Of a DNA stretch of 64,000 nt, positions 35,264 through 43,873 are shown piece after piece. The notes below the pieces were generated by a model. That model saw only the letters and a program-made list of their open reading frames with translations. It made no database searches and was not told where the DNA came from. The translations under genes and the position numbers were made by a program. Every line of letters starts with the position of its first letter. Position 1 is the first letter of the stretch. This stretch comes from Nocardioides cavernaquae (GTDB lineage Bacteria > Actinomycetota > Actinomycetes > Propionibacteriales > Nocardioidaceae). The stretch is from positions 620,001 through 684,000 of the forward strand of contig NZ_QYRP01000002.1 in the NCBI RefSeq assembly GCF_003600895.1, in the 5' to 3' direction.

Positions 35264-36154
35264 TCAGGCGACGGGTGTGCCCTGGTGGAACCGCTGCAGC
35301 CAGCGCTGGCCGTCACGGACCCACAGCGAGCTGCGCAGCGAGTCACCCTCGTCGGACGACGCGCGCCAGATCAGCAGGAGCGCCCCTGCCCCCACCCGCT
35401 CGATGCGTACGACGTCGAGTGCCGTCTGTGGGAGTGGAGCGATCCCGGCGAGCATGTCGTCGCGGGACCACACCTCACCGCTGGCCCCGATCTCGGTCCA
35501 CTCGGGGTGCAGCAGCGCCGCGACGGTGGCCGGGTCGCGGCGTACGTCATCGGTGAGGAGGGAACGCTCGAGCGCGACGACCTGCTCCTCCTCGGACGGC
35601 TCGGGCCCCGACAACTCAGCGTCCGCCAGCGAGAAGAGGTCGGCCTCGGGCTCGGTCTGGCCCACGCGCGCGTCGGGATGCTCGACCGAGGAACCGGCGA
35701 AACCCGGGCCCGGGTCCGGCGCGACGCCGTCCTTCCAGGATGCGGCCGCTGCGGTGGCGAGGCGGTCGGCCTCCTCGTTGAGCGGGTGACCGGCGTGGCC
35801 CTTGACCCACTCGAACCGCACGCGTCGGCCCTGCATCGCGGCGTCGAGCGCCTTCATGATCTCGACGTTGAGGACCGGCTTGCCGTCGCCCTTCTTCCAG
35901 CCCTTGCGCTTCCAGCCGGCCATCCACTTCGTGATGGAGTTGATGACGTAGGTGCTGTCGCAGTAGATCAGCAGCTCGTCGTCGATGTGGGCGGTCTGCT
36001 GCAGCAGGTCGAGGACACCGGTCAGCTCACCCATGTTGTTGGTGCCGTGGGCCCAGCCGCCGCACGCCCAGTGGTCCTCGTCGGAGTACCAACCCCAGCC
36101 CGCCGGGCCGGGGTTGCCGAGGGCCGAACCGTCTGCGGCAGCAATGATCGTCAC
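35264..36154 (-). CDS. Ribonuclease HI fused to an NTF2-like (DUF4440) domain
   Basis: A 296-residue protein. Residues 1-145 are RNase HI, which cuts the RNA strand of RNA:DNA hybrids: IIAAADGSALGNPGPAGWGW (first Asp), GTNNMGELTGVL (Glu), IYCDSTYVINS (Asp), VKGHAGHPLNEEADRLA (His loop and last Asp). An acidic linker of about 45 residues follows, and then a C-terminal NTF2/DUF4440-type domain (LERSLLTDDVRRDPATVAAL, LHPEWTEIGASGEVWSRDDM, SLWVRDGQRWLQRFHQG). The GTG at 36154 has GAAGGA upstream and gives the standard start. The extra domain may bind a small ligand or mediate dimers; its role is not known. Confidence 0.9.
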   Translation of the reverse strand: MTIIAAADGSALGNPGPAGWGWYSDEDHWACGGWAHGTNNMGELTGVLDLLQQTAHIDDELLIYCDSTYVINSITKWMAGWKRKGWKKGDGKPVLNVEIMKALDAAMQGRRVRFEWVKGHAGHPLNEEADRLATAAAASWKDGVAPDPGPGFAGSSVEHPDARVGQTEPEADLFSLADAELSGPEPSEEEQVVALERSLLTDDVRRDPATVAALLHPEWTEIGASGEVWSRDDMLAGIAPLPQTALDVVRIERVGAGALLLIWRASSDEGDSLRSSLWVRDGQRWLQRFHQGTPVA

Positions 36155-36193
36155 AAGCCCACATCCTTCCATCCGCACGACTAGCCTCGAACC

Positions 36194-37525
36194 GTGGCCG
36201 ACGACCAGGAACGCTCCCGGATGCGGCGCAGCACACTCGGACGCGGCGCCAAGCTGGCCACGCTTCCGCTCGGCTTCGCCGGGCGCACGGCGATCGGCGT
36301 CGGCAAGCGGGTGGGCGGGAAGCCCGCCGAGGCCGTCTTCAGCGAGATCCAGCGCCGCACGGCGGACCAGCTCTTCACCGTGCTCGGCGAGCTCAAGGGC
36401 GGCGCCATGAAGCTCGGCCAGGCCATGAGCATCTTCGAGTCGGCGCTGCCCGAGGAGCTCGTCGCGCCCTATCGCGAGGTCCTCACCAAGCTGCAGGACG
36501 CGGCTCCCCCGATGACCCTGCGCATGCTCGAGGAGGTGCTCTCCGAGGAGCTCGGTGAGGACTGGCGGGCAGAGTTCAAGACCTTCGACGACCGGCCGGC
36601 CGCGAGCGCGAGCCTCGGCCAGGTCCACCGGGCGGTCTGGTCCGACGGCACCGACGTCGCGGTCAAGATCCAGTACCCCGGCGCGGCCAGGGCGCTCCGC
36701 TCCGACCTGCGCGCCATCAGCCGCCTCGGCCGGCTCTTCGCAGTGCTCGCTCCCGGCATCGACCTGAAGGCACTGCTGGCGGAGATCGAGGCGCGAGCCA
36801 CCGAGGAGCTCGACTACGAGCTCGAGGCGAGCGCACAACGCGTCTTCGCCGCCGAGTACGCCGACGACCCCGAGGTCGTCGTCCCCTACGTCCTGCACGC
36901 CACCCCACGGGTCCTCGTGACCAGCTGGCTGGAGTCCGACCAGTCGATCGCCGGCGTCATCCGCAACGGCAGCCCGGAGGAGCGCGACCGCGCGGGTTTC
37001 CTCTACGCGACATTTCTCGTCAGCAGCCCCGCGCGCACCGGCCTGCTCCACGCGGACCCCCACCCGGGCAACTTCCGGCTGCTCAGCGACGGACGGCTAG
37101 GCGTCGTCGACTTCGGTGCCGCGGCGCGGCTGCCCGACGGATTCCCGCGACCGCTCGGCGAGCTGCTTCGGCTGGTCTCCGACGGCGACTGGGAGGGGGC
37201 GGCCGCATCGCTCCGCGCCAACGGGTTCCTGCTCCCGCACACGAGGTTCGAGCCCGCGGAGCTAGCCGACTACCTGGGCCCGATGCTCGCTCCCGCACGC
37301 GAGGAGGTGTTCGGGTTCAGCCGCTCGTGGCTGCGCGGCGAGGCCGCGCGCGTCGCCATACCGACCCCGGAGAACTTCTCGCGGGCGGTGAAGATCAACC
37401 TGCCACCGGAGTACATGCTGATCCACCGCGTGTGGATGGGCGGGATCGGCGTCCTGTGCCAGCTCGAGGCGACGCTCCCGTTCCGCGGCATGCTCGCCGA
37501 CAACGTCCCCGGCTTCGCCGACTGA
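36194..37525 (+). CDS. UbiB/ABC1-family atypical kinase (AarF-like)
   Basis: A 443-residue member of the ABC1/UbiB atypical kinase family. Signature elements are KGGAMKLGQAMS (the KxGQ motif, near residue 72), AASASLGQVHRAVW (the Ala-rich loop that replaces the P-loop), VAVKIQYPG (ATP lysine), HADPHPGNFRL (catalytic Asp) and VVDFGAAARLPDG (metal-binding Asp). Members support ubiquinone or isoprenoid-lipid pathways as ATPases; the actinobacterial role is unclear. GTG start at 36194, 39 bp from the divergent RNase HI start. It is monocistronic and followed by 199 bp before typA. Confidence 0.92.
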   Translation: MADDQERSRMRRSTLGRGAKLATLPLGFAGRTAIGVGKRVGGKPAEAVFSEIQRRTADQLFTVLGELKGGAMKLGQAMSIFESALPEELVAPYREVLTKLQDAAPPMTLRMLEEVLSEELGEDWRAEFKTFDDRPAASASLGQVHRAVWSDGTDVAVKIQYPGAARALRSDLRAISRLGRLFAVLAPGIDLKALLAEIEARATEELDYELEASAQRVFAAEYADDPEVVVPYVLHATPRVLVTSWLESDQSIAGVIRNGSPEERDRAGFLYATFLVSSPARTGLLHADPHPGNFRLLSDGRLGVVDFGAAARLPDGFPRPLGELLRLVSDGDWEGAAASLRANGFLLPHTRFEPAELADYLGPMLAPAREEVFGFSRSWLRGEAARVAIPTPENFSRAVKINLPPEYMLIHRVWMGGIGVLCQLEATLPFRGMLADNVPGFAD

Positions 37526-37660
37526 ACCCCGCGGAACGTCATACGGTGGGAGCCGTGGATGACACCGTCCGCATGACGTCCCCACCGGGCAGCGCCGTGC
37601 CGGCAGTGAGCCGCGCGTCACACCTTCTCCCGTCGGTTCGGCCATAGCGTCCCGCGCCGA

Positions 37661-37666
37661 TAGACT
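37661..37666 (+). promoter_or_regulatory. Possible -10 box of typA
   Basis: TAGACT fits an actinobacterial -10 hexamer and lies about 58 bp before the typA ATG in the 199-bp gap after the UbiB-type gene. No convincing -35 hexamer is visible. The rest of the gap (37526-37724) has no gene. Confidence 0.35.
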
Positions 37667-37724
37667 CGCGTGGCTGCCCAACCGTCCGGGCGCCACTCCT
37701 CGAACGAAAGCAGTCGGCACTCGC

Positions 37725-39614
37725 ATGTCCGCAACCACTCGCTCTGACATCCGCAACGTCGCCATCGTCGCGCACGTCGACCACGGCAAGACGACCCTCG
37801 TCGACGCGATGCTCAAGCAGGGTGGCGCGTTCTCGGCCCACCAGGTCGAGTCGGGCGTCGAGGACCGCGTCATGGACTCCGGTGACCTCGAGCGCGAGAA
37901 GGGCATCACGATCCTCGCGAAGAACACCGCGATCGCCTACAACGGCGAGCACTCGCCCGAGGGCGGCATGACCATCAACATCATCGACACCCCCGGCCAC
38001 GCCGACTTCGGTGGCGAGGTCGAGCGCGGCCTGTCGATGGTCGACGGCATCGTGCTCCTCGTTGACGCGTCCGAGGGCCCGCTCCCCCAGACCCGCTTCG
38101 TGCTCCGCAAGGCTCTCAACGCCGACATGCCGGTGATCCTGGTCGTCAACAAGACCGACCGCGGCGACGCCCGCATCGACGAGGTCGTCGACGAGTGCTA
38201 CGAGCTCTTCATGGACCTGCTCGACGACTCGCACGCCCACGACGCGCTCGACTTCCCGGTCATCTACGCCTCCGGCAAGGCCGGAATCGCCTCGCTCGTG
38301 AAGCCCGAGAACGGCACCATGCCTGAGGGCGAGAACCTCGAGCCGCTGTTCAAGACGATCCTCGACACGATCCCCGCTCCGGCGTACGACGACGAGGCGC
38401 CGCTGCAGGCCCACGTCACGAACCTCGACGCCTCCCCGTTCCTCGGTCGCCTGGCGCTGCTGCGCATCAAGCAGGGCAACCTGAAGAAGGGCCAGATGGT
38501 CGCCTGGATGAAGACCGACGGCACCGTCAAGAACGTCAAGCTGACCGAGCTCCTCATCACCCAGGGTCTCGAGCGCGTCCCCGGCGAGTCCGCCGGCCCG
38601 GGTGACATCGTCGCCATCGCCGGCATCCCGGACATCATGATCGGCGAGACCATCGCCGACCCGGAGAACCCGATCGCGCTGCCGCTGATCAAGGTCGACG
38701 ACCCGGCCATCTCCATGACCATCGGCACCAACACCTCGCCGCTGGTCGGCAAGATCAAGGGCTCCAAGGTCACCGCCCGCATGGTCAAGGACCGCCTCGA
38801 CTCCGAGCTCATCGGCAACGTCTCGCTCAAGGTCCTCCCGACCGAGCGTCCCGACGCCTGGGAAGTCCAGGGCCGTGGCGAGCTCGCGCTCGCGATCCTG
38901 GTCGAGCAGATGCGTCGCGAGGGCTACGAGCTCACCGTCGGCAAGCCGCAGGTGGTCACCAAGGAGGTCGACGGCAAGCGTCACGAGCCCGTCGAGCGCC
39001 TGACGATCGACGCCCCCGAGGAGTACCTCGGCGCGATCACCGAGCTCCTCGCTGTCCGCAAGGGCCGCATGGAGAACATGATCAACCACGGCACCGGCTG
39101 GGTCCGCATGGACTTCGTCGTCCCGGCCCGTGGCCTGATCGGCTTCCGCACCGACTTCCTCACCGACACCCGCGGCACCGGCATGGCGTCGTCGATCTCC
39201 GAGGGCTACATGCCGTGGGCCGGCGAGATCCGCGCCCGCAACAACGGCTCGCTGGTGGCCGACCGCGCTGGTGCGGTCACCGCCCACGCCATGACCGGCC
39301 TGCAGGAGCGCGGCACGCTGTTCCTGAAGCCGGGCACCGAGGTCTACGAAGGCATGATCGTCGGCGAGAACTCGCGCCAGGACGACATGGACGTGAACAT
39401 CACCAAGGAGAAGCAGCAGACCAACATCCGGTCCGCGACCTCCGACAACTTCGAGAAGCTCACCCCGCCGCGCGAGCTCTCGCTCGAGCAGTGCCTCGAG
39501 TTCTGCCGCGACGACGAGTGCGTCGAGGTCACCCCGGAGATGACCCGCATCCGCAAGGTCGTCCTCGACAAGAACGAGCGCGCGAAGACCGCGAGCCGAG
39601 CGCGTAAGGCGTGA
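37725..39614 (+). CDS. typA: Ribosome-associated GTPase TypA/BipA
   Basis: TypA is a translational GTPase of the EF-G group that binds ribosomes under stress and helps large-subunit assembly. The 629-residue chain is full length: G1 AHVDHGKTTLVDAM, G2/RERG region LEREKGITILAKNTA, G3 DTPGHADFGGEVER, G4 NKTDRGDAR, then domain II and the EF-G-like domains, and the TypA-specific C-terminal region (VPARGLIGFRTDFLTDTRGT). The last residues are basic (KTASRARKA). It is monocistronic and followed by two hairpins. Confidence 0.97.
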   Translation: MSATTRSDIRNVAIVAHVDHGKTTLVDAMLKQGGAFSAHQVESGVEDRVMDSGDLEREKGITILAKNTAIAYNGEHSPEGGMTINIIDTPGHADFGGEVERGLSMVDGIVLLVDASEGPLPQTRFVLRKALNADMPVILVVNKTDRGDARIDEVVDECYELFMDLLDDSHAHDALDFPVIYASGKAGIASLVKPENGTMPEGENLEPLFKTILDTIPAPAYDDEAPLQAHVTNLDASPFLGRLALLRIKQGNLKKGQMVAWMKTDGTVKNVKLTELLITQGLERVPGESAGPGDIVAIAGIPDIMIGETIADPENPIALPLIKVDDPAISMTIGTNTSPLVGKIKGSKVTARMVKDRLDSELIGNVSLKVLPTERPDAWEVQGRGELALAILVEQMRREGYELTVGKPQVVTKEVDGKRHEPVERLTIDAPEEYLGAITELLAVRKGRMENMINHGTGWVRMDFVVPARGLIGFRTDFLTDTRGTGMASSISEGYMPWAGEIRARNNGSLVADRAGAVTAHAMTGLQERGTLFLKPGTEVYEGMIVGENSRQDDMDVNITKEKQQTNIRSATSDNFEKLTPPRELSLEQCLEFCRDDECVEVTPEMTRIRKVVLDKNERAKTASRARKA

Positions 39615-39740
39615 GCTAGCGAGCCGGAGCGAGGAACGAGCGGAGGTTTGCCTCCGCACGTCTTACGCCCGAGCGCGTAAGGCCTGGCCCCAGCAACATC
39701 ACCGCGGCGCCGTACTCCTTCGGGAGTGCGGCGCCGCGGT
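39602..39740. terminator. Two hairpins and a 15-bp direct repeat after typA
   Basis: GCGTAAG (39602-39608) pairs with CTTACGC (39662-39668), enclosing GCGGAGG-TTTG-CCTCCGC (39640-39657). A much stronger hairpin, ACCGCGGCGCCG...CTCC-TTCG-GGAG...CGGCGCCGCGGT, spans 39701-39740 with a stable tetraloop. The typA end CCGAGCGCGTAAGGC (39596-39610) is repeated at 39669-39683. These probably end typA transcription. Confidence 0.7.
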
Positions 39741-39878
39741 GCATTCGGGCGCGGGTACGACGAGGCCCTTGCCGCAGCCAGCGCGACCGCCGCAGGCCGG
39801 GCGATCGGCGTACGACATGCGGCTTTCCTGACATACTCCGGGGGTCGGGGGTGCTGCATCGGGAAGGCACGATTGAAC

Positions 39879-41111
39879 ATGGGGAAGGCGAGCACGGTCG
39901 GCTCCCGGGATCACGGGATCGAGGGCCTGCGGGGTCTTGCGGCCTATTCCGTCCTGATCGCACACTGCGCCACGATCTTCGCGACAGCAGGCGTCTCCGG
40001 CGGCTACGTCGCCGGCCAGGGATTCGCACTGATGACGCACGGTGTGACGCTCTTCTTCGTGCTGTCGGGCTACCTGCTCTACCTGCCGTTCGCGCGCAAC
40101 CTGATCGAGGGGCACCGGGCGCCGAGCATCCGCACCTTCTACCGCAACCGGGTCCTGCGGATCTATCCGGCGTTCCTGGTCATCCTGGCTGTCAGCGGCT
40201 TCGTCCTGGGCACGACGGTGATCCGTCCACAGCCACTGGGGGTTGACGTCGGTGACCGGCTGGGCTACCTCACCGATCCGATCCTCCTGCTCAAGAACCT
40301 CACGCTGACCCACGGTTACTTCGCCTCGTCCTTCGACTCCGGCATCAGCCCCTCCTGGTCCCTGGTTCCCGAGATCGCCTTCTACGCGGTCCTGCCGGCA
40401 ACCTGGCTGCTTGCCCGCCGGCTGCGCGGGCACCGCACCGGCACACGCGCCGCACTCCTGCCGCCACTGCTGCTCATCGTCCTGGGCACCATCGGGTACG
40501 CCGCGGCGGTGGTGCTGATGGCCACGCAGGGAGACAATGCACTGTTCGCCTCCACGTGGCCGGCCGTGTTCCTGCACAGCTTCCCGGCCACCTGCGAGCT
40601 CTTCGGCTTCGGCATGCTGATCGCGGTCGTGGTCACCGCCCTGCGGGCACCACAGTGCGCGGACGCCACAGTCCGCCGGGCGCGACGGCTCGCCGTGGTG
40701 GCGCTGGCGCTGGCTGCGGTCGGCTACTTCCCCGCCCTCATGCTGAAGGTCCCCTACTACGACGTCGGCATCGCGTGTGCTGCCCTCGTGCTGCTGACGG
40801 TGGCACCGGGTGGCGGCCGGATCCAGGACGGGTGGATTCGGTTCCTCGAGTCCGCGCCGGTGGCCCGCGCCGGCCTCATCTCCTACGGCGTCTACCTGTG
40901 GCACTACCCGCTCGCGCTCTTCCTGCGGCGTGAGTTCCCCGACCTCGCCTACGGCACCTGGGGCGGCATGCTTGTCGCCCTGCTGGTGATGGCAGCCAGC
41001 ACCACGGTGCTCTCGGTGCTCACCTACCGCTTCGTCGAGAAGCCGGCGCTGGCCCACAAGAAGTCGATGGTCGCCACGGAGGCCCCGGCCCCGGTCGTGT
41101 CTCAGTCCTGA
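39879..41111 (+). CDS. Acyltransferase-3 family membrane protein
   Basis: A 410-residue integral membrane acyltransferase without the SGNH domain of the one at 1807. The start ATG at 39879 follows GGGAAGG; upstream in-frame sequence overlaps the typA terminator. Key parts are the N-terminal HGIEGLRGLAAYSVLIAHCA with the conserved Arg and His, FFVLSGYLLYLPFARNL, YRNRVLRIYPAFLVI, SPSWSLVPEIAFYAVLP and GVYLWHYPLALFLR. Ten or so hydrophobic helices are evident. It transfers acyl groups to lipid or polysaccharide acceptors at the membrane; the acceptor is unknown. It is a single-gene unit with a GC-rich 3' end. Confidence 0.9.
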   Translation: MGKASTVGSRDHGIEGLRGLAAYSVLIAHCATIFATAGVSGGYVAGQGFALMTHGVTLFFVLSGYLLYLPFARNLIEGHRAPSIRTFYRNRVLRIYPAFLVILAVSGFVLGTTVIRPQPLGVDVGDRLGYLTDPILLLKNLTLTHGYFASSFDSGISPSWSLVPEIAFYAVLPATWLLARRLRGHRTGTRAALLPPLLLIVLGTIGYAAAVVLMATQGDNALFASTWPAVFLHSFPATCELFGFGMLIAVVVTALRAPQCADATVRRARRLAVVALALAAVGYFPALMLKVPYYDVGIACAALVLLTVAPGGGRIQDGWIRFLESAPVARAGLISYGVYLWHYPLALFLRREFPDLAYGTWGGMLVALLVMAASTTVLSVLTYRFVEKPALAHKKSMVATEAPAPVVSQS

Positions 41112-41180
41112 CCTCGGTGTGATGGCCACAGGGCGCTCTGGCGAGAATGTGTCCCGTCATCCCCTGAACGAAGGAACGAG

Positions 41181-41942
41181 ATGCAGGTAGAGAACACCGC
41201 CGCGATCGTCACCGGTGGAGCGTCCGGCCTCGGTGCCGCGACCGCCGCCGCCCTGGCCGCGAAGGGCGCGACCGTCTTCGCGTTCGACCTGGCCGGCTCG
41301 ATCGAGAAGGCTCCCGCGGTCGCCGGCGTCCACTACGTTCCGGTCGACGTCACTGACCCCGAGCAGGTCCGCGAGGCCGTCGCGACCGCGGCGAGCGCCG
41401 GCGTCCCGCTCCGCACTGTCGTGAACTGTGCCGGCATCGGCACCGCGAGCCGGATCCTCAACAAGGCCGGCGAGGCCAACGACCTGGCGATGTACGCCAA
41501 GGTCGTGCAGATCAACCTGATCGGCTCCTACAACGTGCTCGCCCTCGCTGCCGAGCAGATCGCGAAGACGCCCGAGCTCGAGCACGGTGCCCGCGGCGTG
41601 GTCATCAACACCGCCTCTGTTGCGGCGTTCGAGGGCCAGGTCGGCCAGGCGGCGTACTCGTCGTCCAAGGGCGGCATCCTCGGCCTCCAGCTGCCGGCCG
41701 CCCGCGACCTCGCGCAGTACGGCATCCGCGTCAACACGATCGCCCCGGGCATCGTCGAGACCCCGATGCTGGCGGGCGTGAGCGAGGAGTTCCAGAAAAC
41801 CCTCGCTGCCGGCGTGCCGTTCCCGAAGCGCCTCGCCCGCCCGGACGAGTACGCCCAGCTGGCGTGCTTCCTGGTCGAGCACGACTACATCAACGGCGAG
41901 GTCGTCCGCATGGACGGCGCGCTGCGCATGGCCCCCCGCTGA
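41181..41942 (+). CDS. SDR-family oxidoreductase (3-hydroxyacyl-CoA dehydrogenase type 2-like)
   Basis: A 253-residue short-chain dehydrogenase. The NAD-binding motif is VTGGASGLGAATA, followed by NCAGIGTA, the serine-containing VVINTASVAAFEGQVGQAAY and the catalytic Tyr-x3-Lys in YSSSKGG. The C-terminal RLARPDEYAQLACFLVEHDY and INGEVVRMDGALRM match the HSD17B10/FabG-like group that oxidises 3-hydroxyacyl-CoA. The substrate is probably acyl-CoA; a steroid or short-chain alcohol cannot be excluded. The ATG at 41181 has AAGGAACGAG before it. Its stop is 9 bp before a 22-bp repeat pair that lies between it and the convergent amidase gene. Confidence 0.9.
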   Translation: MQVENTAAIVTGGASGLGAATAAALAAKGATVFAFDLAGSIEKAPAVAGVHYVPVDVTDPEQVREAVATAASAGVPLRTVVNCAGIGTASRILNKAGEANDLAMYAKVVQINLIGSYNVLALAAEQIAKTPELEHGARGVVINTASVAAFEGQVGQAAYSSSKGGILGLQLPAARDLAQYGIRVNTIAPGIVETPMLAGVSEEFQKTLAAGVPFPKRLARPDEYAQLACFLVEHDYINGEVVRMDGALRMAPR

Positions 41943-41951
41943 CCCGACGTA

Positions 41952-41995
41952 GCGCCGTCTCAACTTCAAGGTCGCGCCGTCTCAACGGAGGTACG
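41952..41995. repeat. Two 22-bp units of the array family between convergent genes
   Basis: Units GCGCCGTCTCAACTTCAAGG plus TC (41952-41973) and GCGCCGTCTCAACGGAGGTA plus CG (41974-41995). They agree with the inner units of the array at 12709-12774 at the GCGCCGT start, the TC and AC steps and, in the first unit, the GTC end. The amidase TGA (41982-41984) lies inside the second unit, as the hemQ stop does in the other array. Confidence 0.85.
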
Positions 41996-42806
41996 ACACG
42001 ATGCCGGCGGCGAGGGCGCGTGCGTAGCGCGTCCTCCCGCTGAGGGTCGTCATCCGGGCGGCATCGGCGCGCGAGCGCATGTTGCCCAGCTCGACCATCG
42101 CGGCCGGGACGTCGGAGAGGTTGAGTGTGCCGAGGTCGCCGCGCAGGTCGAGGCCATCGCCCCCGCCCGTGTACGCCGCGACGGGGAGCCCGGCGGCCAG
42201 CAACGCCAGCCGGACGCGCTTCGCGAGCACGAGCGACGATGCCGCGATGTCGTCGGTCCAGCCCGCGCGTGAGGTGGGCGCGATGACGTGGAAGCCCGGT
42301 CCCCCGCCGATGTTGCCGTCGCCGTGGACCGATAGCTTGAGGTCGGCCCGCACCCCGGAGCTCGCGTTGCCAGCGCGGCCACGGACGTCGACGCACGGAC
42401 CCCACCGGTCCTCACGGTTGGCGTAGCGCGTCATCACGACGCGCGCCCCCAGCGCCTCGAGCCGTCGCTTGAGCAGGCGGGACACCGACATCGCCATCGT
42501 GGCCTCGGGGTAGCCGCCGTTGGTCGAGGTGCCGGTCGTGTTGCACGGTTTGGTCATGCCTCCCGCAGGCACGAGTCGCGCGATCTCGCGGGGGAAGTTG
42601 CGGTTGCCCAGCTGGTGACCGGGGTCGAGGACGATCGTGCGCCCGGCGAGCGGCGTACTGGTTGCAGCGACGCGGGTCAGTGTCCCCGGGGCGTTGCTCG
42701 GCGGCGCGACGAGCAGGCTCGTCGACAGCGCCAGCGTCGTGCCCGCAGCCGCAGCAGCGAGCGTCCCGAGAGGTCTCACCGGCCCAGTATCCCCGAGCGT
42801 CTGCAT
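41982..42806 (-). CDS. N-acetylmuramoyl-L-alanine amidase (Amidase_3)
   Basis: A 274-residue secreted zinc amidase that cuts the bond between muramic acid and the stem peptide. An N-terminal Ala/Leu-rich signal (about residues 10-36, ending near APPSNA) is followed by the amidase domain: IVLDPGHQLGN (zinc His), YPEATMAMSVSRLLKRR (Glu), LKLSVHGDGN (second His) and PAAMVELGNMRSRADAARM with the catalytic Glu. I start at the ATG at 42806; a GTG at 42779 is an alternative. It works in the cell wall. The gene is divergent from galE by 63 bp and its stop lies in a 22-bp repeat. Confidence 0.9.
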   Translation of the reverse strand: MQTLGDTGPVRPLGTLAAAAAGTTLALSTSLLVAPPSNAPGTLTRVAATSTPLAGRTIVLDPGHQLGNRNFPREIARLVPAGGMTKPCNTTGTSTNGGYPEATMAMSVSRLLKRRLEALGARVVMTRYANREDRWGPCVDVRGRAGNASSGVRADLKLSVHGDGNIGGGPGFHVIAPTSRAGWTDDIAASSLVLAKRVRLALLAAGLPVAAYTGGGDGLDLRGDLGTLNLSDVPAAMVELGNMRSRADAARMTTLSGRTRYARALAAGIVSYLR

Positions 42807-42869
42807 CGGCCCGATATCCTCGGCAGGCATCGCCGCACGGGCGGCGGGCGCGAGACGGAGGAGAGCCAC

Positions 42870-43847
42870 GTGAGCTGGTTGGTGACGGGCGGAGCGGGCT
42901 ACATCGGCGCCCACGTGGTGCGGGCGTTCCGCGAGGCAGGCATCGACGCGGTCGTCCTCGACGACCTGAGCACCGGCTTCGAGGCCTTCATCCCGTCCGG
43001 GGTCCCGTTCGTGCGCGCAACGCTCCTCGACCGCGACGCGGTCCGGAAGACGTTCGCCGACCACGACATCGAGGGCGTCGTCCACATCGCCGGCTACAAG
43101 TACGCCGGGGTGTCGGTCCAGCGCCCCCTGCACTGCTACGAGCAGAACGTCTCCGCGATGGTGATCCTGCTCCAGGAGATGCGCGACGCGGGCGTCGACA
43201 AGTTCGTCTTCAGCTCCAGCGCCGCGACCTACGGCACTCCCGACGTCGACCTGGTCACCGAGGCGACCGCGACCAGTCCGCAGTCGCCGTACGGCGAGAC
43301 CAAGCTGATCGGCGAGTGGCTGCTGAAGGACGCGGGCGTCGCCCACGACCTGCGGCACACGAGCCTGCGCTACTTCAACGTGGTCGGCTCCGGCACGCCC
43401 GAGCTCTTCGACGCGAGCCCCCACAACCTCTTCCCGCTGGTCTTCCAGGCGCTCTACGAGGGCCGCACCCCGCGGATCAACGGCGACGACTACGCCACGC
43501 CCGATGGCACCTGCGTGCGCGACTACATCCACGTCGCCGACCTGGCCGAGGCACACGTGGCAGCCGCCCGGCGCCTCGGTGCCGGCGAGACCATCGAGCC
43601 GGTCTACAACCTGGGCTGTGGCGACGGCTCGTCCGTGCGGCAGATCATGGACACGATCAGCAGCGTGACCGGCATCGACTTCACGCCCGACGTGCACCCC
43701 CGCCGCCCCGGCGACCCGGCGCGGATCGTGGCCAACGGTGACCTCGCCGCGCGTGACCTCGACTGGCAGATGCGTTACTCGCTCGAGGACATGGTGGCCA
43801 CGGCCTGGGAGGCCCGGCAGAAGGCCGGAGACCGCTACCCCTCCTGA
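42870..43847 (+). CDS. galE: UDP-glucose 4-epimerase
   Basis: A 325-residue SDR that interconverts UDP-glucose and UDP-galactose. The NAD motif is VTGGAGYIGAHVV, with LDDLSTGFEAF typical of GalE, the catalytic FSSSAATYG and Tyr-x3-Lys in SPYGETKLIGE, then LRYFNVVGSG and DGTCVRDYIHVADLAEAHV. The GTG at 42870 has GGAGGAGAG six bases upstream. It starts a run of nucleotide-sugar genes (galE, gmd, gmd-like) that would supply galactose and deoxyhexose donors for surface glycans. Confidence 0.95.
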   Translation: MSWLVTGGAGYIGAHVVRAFREAGIDAVVLDDLSTGFEAFIPSGVPFVRATLLDRDAVRKTFADHDIEGVVHIAGYKYAGVSVQRPLHCYEQNVSAMVILLQEMRDAGVDKFVFSSSAATYGTPDVDLVTEATATSPQSPYGETKLIGEWLLKDAGVAHDLRHTSLRYFNVVGSGTPELFDASPHNLFPLVFQALYEGRTPRINGDDYATPDGTCVRDYIHVADLAEAHVAAARRLGAGETIEPVYNLGCGDGSSVRQIMDTISSVTGIDFTPDVHPRRPGDPARIVANGDLAARDLDWQMRYSLEDMVATAWEARQKAGDRYPS

Positions 43848-43873
43848 CATCCGCCTCTGGCAGAATCCGGGCC

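Noticed and set aside
42866..42900. Alternative galE start within a longer frame running from the amidase side
   Set aside because: The upstream frame is antisense to the amidase signal peptide; the GTG at 42870 has a strong ribosome-binding site and gives the standard GalE N-terminus.
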